The position numbers and the translations under genes were made by a program. From Cruorifilaria tuberocauda (Eukaryota; Nematoda; Chromadorea; Rhabditida; Onchocercidae), in NCBI GenBank assembly GCA_013365365.1, contig JABVXU010000325.1, positions 1-63,184 of the forward strand: 63,184 bases of DNA, written 5' to 3'. Each line of letters begins with the position of its first letter. The first letter of the stretch is position 1. The notes under the pieces are model-generated. The model searched no databases, was not told where the DNA came from, and was given only the letters and a program-made list of their open reading frames with translations. This document shows, piece after piece, positions 12,201 to 29,125 of this stretch.

Positions 12201-15200
12201 ATTCGAACTGCAGGAAGGATGGCAATGAAAAATAATTTTCAACTTTTTAATGCACTTATCTCTGTAGATCTGGTTATTTGGCTGTCTTATTTTCGACTTC
12301 AACGCTAGCGCTTGGTATTAACATGCCATGTAAAACAGTTCTCTTTGGAGTTGATGATGCAAATCTGACACCTTTACAGTTTCGGCAAATGTCCGGCCGT
12401 GCTGGCCGTCGTGGCTTTGATCATTCAGGCTCAGTCATTTTTATGTCTATACCAACTGCAAAGGTTTGTTTTATCTATATTACTGAAAATGAAAAGTAAC
12501 AAATTATATGGAAATTTCTAAATGGAAAAAATCTAGAAATTATATTAAAGTTTCACCAGAGGATTAGAAAAAAAGGAAATGAATGATTATATAAATTTGT
12601 TTTTTTCAGATACGCCGTTTATTAACAGCGAGTCTATCGACTTTGCGTGGAAATTTGCCGTTTACTACATCGTATATTCTACGGCTTTTTGGCTACATAC
12701 ATCAGGAAGATAGTGTAATGAGTAAGTTTAACGTCTAAATAATAACTTTGAATATTTCAATACATATATTTCATTACGCATTCAGATGCGCAGCGAAATA
12801 TAACATTTATTCATTGCAAATTCAACTTGCTTTAGTATCTTGAATAATCGAAATATGCAGTTATACCATTCAGTGGTTCTTCTTGAATTCACAACATTAA
12901 ATTATATATCAAATCCTTAACAAAAGTGTCTGATACAGGTAAAGTATAATCTAAAAGGCATTTTATTTAATTTAAGAATTCTTCTTGGAAATCGCAAAAT
13001 TTAGACGGAATTACTAATTTTCGTGACAGTGTAAACTTCTTCCATTGATTTTTAGGTGAGCTTCGTTCTGGCAATCAAAAGATTTCACCGTTTGAGTTAC
13101 GATTACGAGTAAGCTTATCAATATCAGTTATTGCTTTTTGCATTCCATTATCTTTTATCCTTTCCGCAGTCAAAAGCATACTAATAGTTTTGATAATCGT
13201 TTAGTGAAAAATGATACACTTTGAAGTGTTAAGCATTGTTTTGCATTGCTGTGCTTTGACAAATACTGTTACAAAGGAGTAGAACTTGCAAAATTATTTA
13301 AAGAAACTTACTATGCTTATTTTATATCTAGACTATTGCATAGTTTTAATATTTGTCTTTTTAGACCGCTTTGTCGTTCTTGACAAACTCCTTTATTCTT
13401 CATACACGTGCTGAATTGTCATCAACAGTGCAGAAGCAGCTCAGACTGTACACACTTTTTGCTGTCCAGGTGTTGCGTTCCTTGAGTTTGTTGAATCAGA
13501 AGGTCGTTAATTTTTATTTTCTTTCTGCTTGTTCCTTTTTTTATTTCGTCCTCGAAATCCCAATGGGATAATAAGATTAAAACGGTCATACAAGTTTGGA
13601 ATTTCCAAGTTAGAATTTTGAAGTGGCTGTAAGCTCGCAGTTACATCTCACTATTGAAGTTATCGCACTTTGTTCAAACAAAGTGTCTTAACATGCTGAT
13701 TTAGGGTGAATTGAGCGGTCTGGCTTCTCTAGTATGCCATTTATCAGCCAATGAACCGGGTAACCTTCTATTTGCACATCTTCTGCAGAATGGCATATTT
13801 CACAAATTATGCCAAAGTAAAACGGTATCAAGAGAGGAAGTGAAAAATCAGTTGGTGCTTATTTTTGCACATCTGTTCACCAGTTTGCGTTTGCCACTTA
13901 GTTGGAATCCGGATGACAAGAATTCTTATCCATCAAAAGGTGAATCAGAGGTTCGTTCATATTGTAATTTTTTAAAATATATTTGCTATAGCAAATTTTT
14001 TAAATCGGAAATTTAATCTTGGAGAATTATGAGAAACAACTAACTAGGATAAAAGGATAATCTCGCTATGCTTAGTGCATAATTATATAATAACATCTGC
14101 TGAATGCAATAAAAATTTGAAAAGCATTGCTGACTAAAATTAAATATTTAACTATCTGATGTTCTTGTTTTTTTCATTTAAATGAAGAGTTTATTTGAAA
14201 TTTTGCAGATTTTTTTGAAACCTTTGCCTGATGATTGTGCTTGTTTGATTAAGCAGTACACTAACAAGGTAGAAAATTTATATCGAGGATTTATGCGGCT
14301 AGCTGGTCCTAACAAAAAACTTCAGGTAAGCATTTAAAACTGACAAGATTGTTGCGAACTACATAGATTGTTGGAGAAATTGCATTCATATTGATGCTGC
14401 GAGATGTAAAATTGTTTTAAAAGTAAGAGTTCGGTAGATTTCACGATGTTTGAGTATAAAGATTAGCTTCATATAGTAGGCAGATCAGCTCAGTGAAGCC
14501 TTTTTGTATTTGAATTTCTAGTTTAAAGCTCTTAACCCATTGAACAATGAAGTAGTTGAGGCCGGACCCTAATTTATGGTCTATTATGTTTCGTTATACT
14601 ATTAGCTGTTAGTAAGTTTTTATATATTCTTTTTTTGCAATGCTATATAACTTCATTAATTCAGTTTGTTTAGGGTGAGGTATTCTCTCTCACGGGTTAC
14701 GCTGATTCATCAGTTTCAATGTTTTCATCGAATATTGTTCATCCGTTCCATGATTATTTACTTTTTGATGAATCATTTATGCCAGCTCGATCACCAGATC
14801 CAATTGATCATCGTGGTCGAAAAGTAAGCGTATTCTTATTTATGAAAATTTTACCGTTTCGTGAATTCAAGGATGAACATGGATGTTAAATTTAGTTTAA
14901 AAATCCTCAGTTAAATTGAACTATGTTTAAATTGTACTAATTAATATGTGTAGGACAAAATGTTGTTATCCATTCTTGTCGGTAATTGAATTTCGTTTTA
15001 AAATATGAAATCGAAAAAAAACGATTAGTTTAATTTAGGTTAAGACCCTATCTATTTTAATTCAACTTCATCTTTAAGATTAATTCGTATTTAATATCTT
15101 TACTAGGCACTCTGTCAGTTTTATTTTATAATATTTACAAAAATAAATGATGTTTCAGGTATACCTAAATGCGTATGCAGTTGATTTCTGGCGCTTAGAG

Positions 15201-15705
15201 TCAAAAAAAGCGTTGGAACGAGATAATGGAATTAGCGAAAATAGAGTTTGGGGTTTGATCCACAGTTTTTCAGTATGTTATTTTGAATGGTTTTCCGTTT
15301 TTTATAAGAGTTATCTATAATAAAATTCTAGTTATCGTTACACGCAATGAGATGATGTTATAAATATCATTAATTCTGTGCAGTATGACGTGGACTAAAA
15401 TAAATTAATTATTCTAAATTATGAAATACAAGAGTCTATAATTTTCTATCATAATTCTCTAATATAATCTTAACAATCTTCACAATTTTCAAATCCATAA
15501 CTATGAAGTTTATGATCAGCTTATTCAAAAAGCTTTTTTTCAGACTACTCTTCTTAAGATCGGAGATGCATTGCTCACTGTTGGTCGTTCCAAAGATTCG
15601 TTTGTGGAAGTGATGCTGGAGTTGGCTAATGAATACCATAAAAAATTCTGTGTTGCCTTTTCGATGAAACATAAAACTCGTGTTCCTCATGGAGCTGCAG
15701 AATGA
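3257..15705 (+). CDS. DDX60-like Ski2-family DExH-box RNA helicase
   Basis: Large Ski2-like RNA helicase of the DDX60 group; in vertebrates DDX60 is a cytoplasmic RNA helicase linked to antiviral sensing, and the nematode role is unknown. Thirty-four exons: 3257-3391, 3505-3630, 3812-3970, 4190-4417, 4686-4920, 5123-5204, 5422-5611, 5808-5894, 6082-6297, 6542-6687, 6776-6927, 7376-7506, 7831-8052, 8437-8653, 8857-8993, 9105-9212, 9430-9531, 9705-9875, 10056-10300, 10447-10660, 10940-11137, 11299-11480, 11539-11586, 11770-11794, 11881-12066, 12268-12463, 12610-12721, 13056-13108, 13365-13502, 13705-13950, 14209-14325, 14674-14823, 15159-15272, 15544-15705. About 1742 aa. Motifs: I APTSAGKT (Lys about 789), Ia [15 protein letters not shown] (about 890), III SAT (about 919), [25 protein letters not shown] (about 1355). 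A C-terminal NAYAVDFW block is typical of DDX60. The 11480/11539 junction is out of phase by one base (see findings). Intron 14 has a GC donor. Confidence 0.92.
8654..8856 (+). other. GC-AG intron in the DDX60-like gene
   Basis: The exon ends at 8653 with GATAAAA and the intron begins GCAAGT, ending TTTTAG at 8856. Only this junction restores the conserved [18 protein letters not shown] reading in front of the Walker A motif. GCAAGT is the usual strong context for the rare GC donor class. Confidence 0.75.
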
Positions 15706-16741
15706 TTTAAAGTTCCTTCAAACTTATTCATCTTAATAGTTTTTCTGTCTGTTATTTTTAGGAAATGATAAATGCTGGTACTTCCACATTTTTCTTCTTG
15801 CATATTTTCGCAATTCTCGTTCGAAATTTGTTTTTCATAGCTTCAAAATTTGCTTACCTTCTTGCATACTTACGGGATGTTGAAGATGGCACAATAGGCA
15901 GTTGGATTATCCTCTTTATTCTTCACCTTCAGTTGTTTTTTTATCATATGTTACTGGTTTTCAATCTCCTTTTAAATTCTTTTCGTAATGATTATATTTT
16001 GTTTTGCTTTATAATTTTGTAACCATTAAGTTCCTTTATATACCATATGCCATTTATTTACTCTCTAAATTTTTGAATGGAAAAAATTTTAGAGTGTTAT
16101 AGAGTTTTCTGTTTTCGAGTTCATAGCAAGATAATTGTCATTCATATTGTTGGTGCGTTGCAGGTAATTGTGTCCTAATAATTCCATTAATAATTAAAAT
16201 CTTTTTACGTTAGTCATTTTCTCCTTGATGTTATAAATTTCCGGGATGATCATTTTCTGTTGATGGTATAGTGCCATTGCTTCATATTTATATCCGATCA
16301 GAAACTCGAAACTTTTTGCTTAAAAATTTAATAAATATAGATGGATTATGAGATCAGGGTTGTGCGCAATAGCTATTCTATTTTTTAGCGGGGCTAGAAA
16401 GACTTCAAGGGATCTTTTGCGGTGGTGATGGGAACTTCGAAAAAATGTTGCCCAAATTATTTCGGAGTGATTTTTGAGCGACTAGCATGGAACTGGTAAC
16501 CATTCTATCATTTGATAAGCGTGGGTGGTGGTTTCTGACTTTTTTTAGATCTTAGTAATATGATCTATAATTCGCTGCCGATCTAAGACTTACCTTGGTA
16601 GATTATGAGCAGTATAATTAAGAACAAAGATGAGAAGCACATAAGGCAAATATTTTTCTTTTAGCTGTTATATAAAACTTTTCATTTGCGATAGTTCAGA
16701 TTGCTTTCCCGGTAGCAAAATCAAAATCGTGTTAAGACAAA
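15706..16741 (+). other. Intergenic interval between the DDX60-like gene and ABCE1
   Basis: This is 1036 bp between the TGA at 15703-15705 and the ABCE1 start. It contains a T-rich open frame at 15765-16022 that would encode a phenylalanine/leucine-rich peptide, which I treat as a composition artefact. It probably holds the DDX60-like 3' UTR and the ABCE1 promoter. No RNA gene seen. Confidence 0.5.
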
Positions 16742-21473
<4,732 letters not shown>

Positions 21474-23473
21474 AATTGGAGGAAAAGTTGTTGTCATAAT
21501 GTAATTTTTCTTGGGATAATCTTTTACTGATTCATTCAGCTAGTTCTTTAATTTTATTTCTTGACTATAAAATGCAAAATTAGAATTTTGCATTAGTTAG
21601 GTGCCAGCGCAATACCTCAGTGTTGTCATGATTCTTTTTAACTCATTTCATATCTTTTTTGTTCACGTTACATGATCTTTGGACTAACCTTATTTAACCA
21701 CCTTGTATTGTTTTGAATTACGGTGTTTGATAGTAACTGGCTTCTCACTCACTAGATGCAATTTTGTGGCAGTTGGAAGCTGAGATGCATCTTTGATAGA
21801 AAATAATTATTCTTTATTTTTGGAATTGCTAAACAAAATTTGCGGTGCAGTTTATTCTTACATTTTGACTTAGCTATGTTAATTTATTTTCTAGGTTATT
21901 TATATTCTTTTTATGTGCTATTCTTTGCTCTCAGTCGTAAAGCATATCGTTTGCTATTTGTTAGAAATGTTCTGATTTGGTTGTTATTTCAAATAAAATA
22001 TAAATATAAATACTGCGGGACTTAAATTTATGGAATCCTAAAATGAGAATGTTTTGAAAAGTCATTGAGTGTTGAGGAAACGAACTTTCCTTACCGATGT
22101 AATAGATAGCCACATCCAGTTCAAGTTGTTCGTATTTAAAATTGTTTGTTCTGCTTCGAATAAATTAAATTACGGTAGTTATCAGTGAGAATCGAAGATA
22201 CAAATTTATCAGTATCAATCGAAGAGATTGTGAAAGAATATATTAGATGTTAAATTTTCGGCTTTTCTGTGTACTTTTTATTCACATTATGAAATAATTA
22301 AAATAGCGAAATTCTAATTTTGGTCGTGTATTATATGACAGACAGGTGCATATCAGAAACGGCGAAAATTTTGCTGTTATCAGCGTGCGGTAAGTTGCCC
22401 ATAGTTTGAGTCTGAAAATTGATTTAAAATACCATTTGCTGATTTTGAATTAAATATTGATGTTGAATAAATGACCTAAATCGTGTTTCCACTGCACTTA
22501 TGACAAGTATTAATTGTATGTAACATCATGGACTTTTGCTAAATGCTTATGAAAGATTTCACTCTGACAGAAACAAGGGGCAAATCGTTTTCAGTCACCT
22601 TGTTTTCTCTCTCTCTCTTAATCTTTCCTTCCTTTCATTAAAAAGAAAATGTCTAATCACGCTGCGGAAGTAATTAGCATTAAACGATTGGATCATCCTT
22701 TCCTGATATGTCATTAGTCCGCTGAATATTCACACGCGATTTGACGATGATAATTTTAAACAAGGGTTATGTAAGCACTTAGGACTATCAATAGGCTTTT
22801 GTGAAATACTGGAAAGATGTTGATCACAAGGGTGGTAACACAGCAATAATTATCTTTAATCGTTACGAAACTCACGTTATTTGACAGAGAGAGAAAGATA
22901 AAATTGATTTTTGTCCAGAAGTTACTAACGATGTGCTCGAAAAGTTGTAATATTCAAGGAATGCTTTGTCGTTATCGAGACGAGGTAAATTATGAAATCC
23001 ATCAAAACTGTATTGTGGAAAATATTGATCAAAAATTTTAGAAAATAGACATGTTCATCCCACTTTAAAAATTCTTAATTCCATACAATTCAACACTGTG
23101 GTGAAGCAGTCGATTTTAGGATCAATGATAAGGATTATAAATCTTTTATCACACAAAAATTCAATAAGCGAAATAACCCGATAATCGGTGTTTTTTACTT
23201 ATCCAAATTACTTCTGAATTTTTAGAATTGGCTTTTTTCCTCTTTTTTTGTAGAAATGATAAATAAGCAAAATCCAACAACTACCGTTGTTAAAAATAGA
23301 TATGTCGATTAGAAATAATTCTCTAAATGATCATTTCTTTTGAACTATCATTTCAAACTTTCACTGTTTATAAGATTTCGCTTATTTTAAAAATACTTTA
23401 ATAAATAAGAAATTATCCTTTTAACTTTTAAATTTCATTTCTAGGATTTTATTACTTTCTAATGCTATATTTA
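21474..23473. other. Convergent intergenic interval downstream of ABCE1
   Basis: About 2 kb between the ABCE1 stop and the 3' end of the - strand acetyltransferase pseudogene. AATAAA hexamers near 21993 and 22156 could serve ABCE1 polyadenylation. A CT-rich stretch lies around 22600-22640. I find no coding exon or RNA gene. Confidence 0.45.
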
Positions 23474-26282
23474 TCAGAAATGAAAAATACCTACAATATT
23501 ATACATTCGGTCTTTGCTGAGCGTTCCCATTTCATCTTTCAGTTTCTCCATTAATGCAATCATTTGAGTATTTTGTTCCGGTACTATAAAATACACATTT
23601 CTTCTATATATTGCAGAAATCTTCATCCGGATTCTGAAAAAATATCTATGATCACTATAAAGTTTTCATTTAATTGATACTATTGTAGTTACTAATCATA
23701 CGGCAAACTGGAACTTCAAAAAATTACTTTCATAAAACCATTAACAAACAATTCAATTATTATTTCTGTTTCTGTTCTTTTTTGCTCGGAAACAATGAAT
23801 AAATAAATAAAAGAATTTAATATTTTGTATATATAGTAAAATATTTTGATTTCTCCAACAATTACATGGTATTTTTTAGCGAAGCATGAAGTAGAGCACT
23901 AGCAGTCTCAAAATTATTCGCATATAGCGGGCCAACTAGTAAAGGTGATACATAACCTTCAGCTACTTCTCTTGGACATCTATATCCATCGATCACTTCC
24001 ATCTGAAAAGCTATATTTGGCTAATCATAAAATTCGTCTGAAAAAAATTTGTGGTTTCATAAAAAAAGAAATGAAAAATAATAAATTTCTAAATAAAATA
24101 AATAAACAAAGAGTGCTTTTTTAAAAGCGATGTAAGTATTGAAATCTTCTCGTTGAAGCCATTCCCTCAATGAAATATCTCTATTCAGACCAGTTACACT
24201 CTTATCATATCTCAACAAAGCTGCAAGTTCAATTTCCGAAAGATTACTGTATTCAGTGATTGTAGTTTCGTTATCCTGAAAACTTTTCCAAAGTCGTTCA
24301 AATTTATTGATGTAATTCGCTCTAATAATATAGTAGAAATCATCAGATAAACAAACAAAAGCAGGCATAGGAAAACCTGAAGTGTGGGAAATGCCGATGG
24401 ATTGCTGATCTTATAGGTGGCAAACTTTCATTCTTGCAGAGATGATAACGTGAAACCAAAACGGTAACACTTACTGCCAAATGGGACACTATGAAAGAAC
24501 TATATACGATTAATGAATTATCGAATGAAAAAAGATATTGGTTCCAAAATAGAATTACTATTTTTAACTTGATCTGTTTAAGGTAATTTTTCAAATTTCC
24601 TTTCATATTCATATAAATTAATCCTGTACCAAAGAGGTTTAGAGATGTACAGATTTCAGCGTTTTGAAATTTAAAATAAAGTTCACATCTTTGAAATATA
24701 AGAAACATAATCAGTTGTCATGAACACTTTCTTAATTGATTGTATTATTCGATCTATTAGATAATAATTGATAAATCTTTATGCTTTTCATCTCTTATAT
24801 TTTATGCGGCACAGATTTCAATATTTTGTGCTACAGTTTCTGCAGGTTTCTTTCTAATTTCATTTCATTTTTTATGCTTAAATTTTCAGTTTTTTCTTTT
24901 GACCTTGTGATAAGTATTGCTTTCGTTATTTAAGTAAGGGGAAAAAACGAAAAAAAGAAAGATGAGAATCACTTGAATGAAATATGTTTGCTTGTGATTG
25001 ACACCTTTCATCGCTTCGTTAAAAAGTTTGCTTCCAATACCTAAGTGCCGACATTATTCAACCACATAGTACAGACCAATTACTGCAAAATCATTAAAGC
25101 AAGCAATTGTTATACCTCCAAGAAGTTCATCATCTGCAAATGAATGAAATGCATGAAATACTTCAGGAATGAAATGACATCATTTATTTTATTTCTTAGT
25201 AAATTTCAATAATATCAAATTACATTTTCATTTCAAAAGATAGACTACGAATTTCGTGTTCAATTTACCACAAAATACATTATAAACTTGCTTTTATTTA
25301 TCACACGAAAATTCCACTTTCTTTCTTTTTCTCTCTTTCTTTCTGACTTGTTAATTATCTCAATTTATAATTTTTTGCTTCATTTTCATTTTCACTTTAA
25401 ATGTATAATTTCGTACTGCTACAGAAAAATAGAAAGATTAACTGAAAATTTAACATCTTCAAACTATTTGTTATTATAAATTGTCAGAGGTATCACTAGT
25501 TTAGTGAATCAGAAGTATAAACTGTTATTAGAAAAATAATTCATATGACATTCATAAATATTTCATTTCTTATCGAATGACGAAAGAGTGAACAATTTCG
25601 AGAGCAATGGTAGAAATGAAAAAGGAAAGGGCGTCAATACGAAATGCATAAGTTAATTTAATATGATCTTTATTATAGGGGATAACTTTTCAATAATTAA
25701 TTTATGACAATTATTCACACTGCACTAAAAAAAACTTTATTAGGCGATATTAAACTCTTTACTTTGATCTTTGGCGACAATGACAGGTTGGTACAGCTTT
25801 GTATACCTTTAGTGAATCATAGTCCATTTTATACGAATCACTTTCATATGCTCGGGCAACTACCTGCAAAAAAAGAAAAGAAAGTGAAAATGATCTTCCA
25901 TATATGTGCTTTTTATGTTGCTTATCGATTATTGAACTCACAAAAACTAATACAGACTAATTGAAACAACTATGAAGCAGTTTTATCTTCTGATAGTCAT
26001 TACTGAAAAATTCATACCAGAAGCCATGTTTTGAATATGCTCCAATCCAAGAATCACCACAACCTTTAGGATGATCCAAATCATATACTATCATTGATAT
26101 TGGTCTACCAATATCAACTGGTACTTGATGCTGCAACACTTCCTTGAAAGGTTCCAACTTCATACTTAAGTAATCTGCAAACTTTGAGAGATAAGCAATA
26201 CCACTGGAGAAGGCTTTACCGAAGCAGAAGATTCTGGCTGTGTAATTTGATGAACAAGTGTCAAATCATTGATTTTGACCAT
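23474..26282 (-). pseudogene. GNAT / YitH-type N-acetyltransferase, broken by a frameshift and a stop codon
   Basis: Recognisable exons (- strand): about 26282-25995 (5' part uncertain), 25863-25763, 25133-25005, 24409-24108, 24002-23866, 23633-23474. They give a GNAT fold followed by a second, YitH-like (Acetyltransf_18) domain. GNAT strands read PVIVAKDQ, DELLGGITIACF and IGLYYV, and lead to the acetyl-CoA motif LGIGSKLFNEAM. The C-terminal domain has ALLRYDKSVTG, SLREWLQ, LLVGPLYANNFETASALL and a VPEQN segment. The last four exons join in consistent phase. Two lesions: the YDSLKVYK and LYQPVIVAKDQ segments of exon 25863-25763 lie in different frames, with one extra base near 25790-25805; and TAA at 25056-25054 interrupts the pyrophosphate-binding loop just before CRHLGIG. 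The substrate is unknown. Pseudogene is the best call; assembly error at both sites is the alternative. Confidence 0.7.
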
Positions 26283-29125
26283 ACTGATAAGTATGTATTG
26301 TTTTTTATCTTTAATTTAAGTTAAAAATCCAGTTTCCAACATATTCTTCACTTTTTTGTTATATAAACAATTTTTTTAATGATCATTTGTTTCTGTCTTT
26401 GTCAGAAATCTACACGTTAAAAAGCAGAATACTTTGATCTTTGGTTGAAAATGTTAACATTAAATTTTTTCTTCTTTTTCCAGCTAAATTCGGAGAGAAT
26501 TTACAAAACATGAACGGTAACATATTTTTTAATTCAGAAATTAGTAGACATTTGGAAAAAGAAAATAATGAACGTTTGTTCTCAAGCGTTTAACGCTTGC
26601 AATTTATACGTAGTGATTAAGTTATAAATTTCGGAAGGAGAATAACTCTGAAAGACTTTTGAAACCAAATGAAATGATAAATAATGATGTTAGATATAAA
26701 ATCAGATCAGATCGAAGATTTAGTAGCAAACCATTGCAACGTCTTTTAGAAAATTTTCCAACTAAAATGTTGCTAAATTATTTGCCGTAATAGATCGCAC
26801 AACTAAAAATCTTCTTGAAAACTTGGCCAATTAAATTTTCGTCTCCTTTTGAACAGCATTATAATAAAACACATTGAATCACATAAACATCTGCAGAGTA
26901 ATTTTGTGAAATTTATGAAATATTTTGAAAAAGTACATTACTGAAACGAACAGTAACCGGAATTAAAGAACCGAAATAATTAATAGGTTTGAAAATTTAT
27001 ATCAATAAATTTACATTTACCTTTCTGGGGGCTTTTTTTGCCAATTTCAGTGAAATTTGTTATGAAGTCGGCAAAAAACTCCGTGATTGTTTTTTTATTT
27101 TCTTTCGCTTCGAAAATAATGAAAAAACAATTTTGAGATACTTGGTCCAACAATGAATTGTAGAAAATGAAAAAATATGAGTATAATCTGCTGTTTCGTA
27201 ATTATCTAGTAGATAGATTTGACAGTTAAAAATGTGTTGCAATAGTAATTAATTGAAGATGGAACTAAGTTTTGTAGCAAATGTTAGCAATTATTGCTTT
27301 CAATTCAGTAGAAACACTTTTTTCTACCATAAAGAGAATAGATAAAGATCATCGGATTAGAATTATCAGATATAAAAAAAATCAATCGCTTTAAAATAAT
27401 TATGATTTCAAATCAATTTACACTGCTCAAAAAACGCGCTACAGTATACTAATGTTACAATGGCAAAGAATCTACGGTAAAAAGTACTACAATAACAGTG
27501 AAAGTCGGAATCGAGACAAGTTTGATTTACTCAAATCCGTTGTTAAAAGTTTCTTTTTGCAATTTTTGATTTTCAAATAATTAATGTTTTACTCATTCCA
27601 TTTTTAAAAACGATTTTGAATGTAATTTTGAATAATATTTAATATTAATGATATATGACTGTTTAACAGTTTACGCATTGTTAAAATTTTGGGTAATGAA
27701 AAAAAAATTTACCCAAAACGTCATCTTTGTTCTCCTCATCAGGGAATGAGGGAATAATTTCGCACTTAAATAATAGTTGACTAATCATTTTTGAAAATCT
27801 TTCCTTCATTTTAACTAATACTATACCAAGCAGATTACAGTAGTGATTTAAAGTTGAAAGAAATCAAAAAATATTGAAAAACAACATGAATTTTTTCAAT
27901 TAGCAATATTTCAAAATTCAGTATTCAAAATCACACGCCTGTTATTTTGAACATTCTCGAATTGGAAATATATGAAATCAAGGAATTCATCAAAACTAGT
28001 TTTGAAAACTCGCAATCTTTAATTTATCAGTTCTTATCAAATTTCTCAAAGTTGCAGTATTTCACTGGAAAATTTTTCTAACATTATTGTCATGATGACG
28101 AAATAAATTTCAGATATCTTGTAAGAATCTCATAATTGTTAACCTCAAAAAGGTGATATCGGAGGAAATTTTAGAAATTTTCGATAAATAATATTTTTGA
28201 GATTATGGTATTAATAAAAATTATATAATTAAATTAGCTGTAGTAATGACAGGTTTTTCTTTCCAAATTTTCCTTTTTTCGCTTGTGTCTGATATCTACT
28301 TCCCACTTATTTCCTCGAAGAAAATATTCGAGAGAACGACCTTTCCTTTCATATTCCCTTCGCCCGGTATTTCTCTAACTTATTACTCAATAACTTCACC
28401 GTCACTTTCATGCTTCCCTTCTATCGTTGTCACTCGTTTCATCATTATAACAGAGAAATTATTGTGAAACGAGCTCTTTGGTTTTTTTTAATTTGTGGAA
28501 GAACTTGTCATTATAAAGGGCTTGACTTATAATGATTCCAATGGCACTTCAAATACGAAAGACGAAATATCTTACGCCAACACTGTTCGAAAATTTTTGT
28601 CGATCGTAACCTTGACCCTCTTTCTTTCAGTGAAGTTTACGATTTTTTTCTTTTTTTAGTTTATCAATTAAGCTTTTTCATCATTAATTATAGAGTCATT
28701 TTTAACTGTATTTTAGAAATAAGAACTTAAAATTGATCAAGTTTTCGTCAACTTTAACCTTGGCCTACTTCTGCTTTGATAATATTTACAATTTTCAACG
28801 ATTAGTATTTTGCAAATGAAAGATTAAAATGGGTCAAGTTAAAATTAATTAATTGTTTATCATTCATTTATTACGAATAAATTAAAACATGCAAACGGTC
28901 ACGCTAAAAAGATGGGATTATTAAAAATATTGCTCAAAATGTCGCAAGTTACTAAAATATACATTTTGCTTTCATGTACAAGTTATACAATTCTCGTAAA
29001 TAGTGATGTTTGTTGTTTAGCAAAAGAATTTCATCAAATTTTTTAATTATCTAAACATTTTTCAATTAATAGTTGACGTCAAGATAATTTTTAAAATATC
29101 TTAAGCACTCAAAATAAAATTCGAC
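26283..29125. other. Long AT-rich intergenic interval
   Basis: About 2.8 kb with dense stops on both strands. A pyrimidine-rich patch with fewer stops lies at about 28246-28467; its conceptual peptide is aromatic and low in complexity, and shows no family features. Promoters of the flanking genes probably lie at its two ends. No gene supported. Confidence 0.5.

Noticed and set aside
15765..16022. 85-codon open frame with many Phe/Leu/Ile residues, membrane-like
   Set aside because: Its composition follows the T-rich strand; it has no splice context or family resemblance and sits in the 3' region of the DDX60-like gene.
21840..22025. 61-codon hydrophobic open frame downstream of ABCE1
   Set aside because: No start context, homology or splice partners; likely 3' UTR or intergenic.
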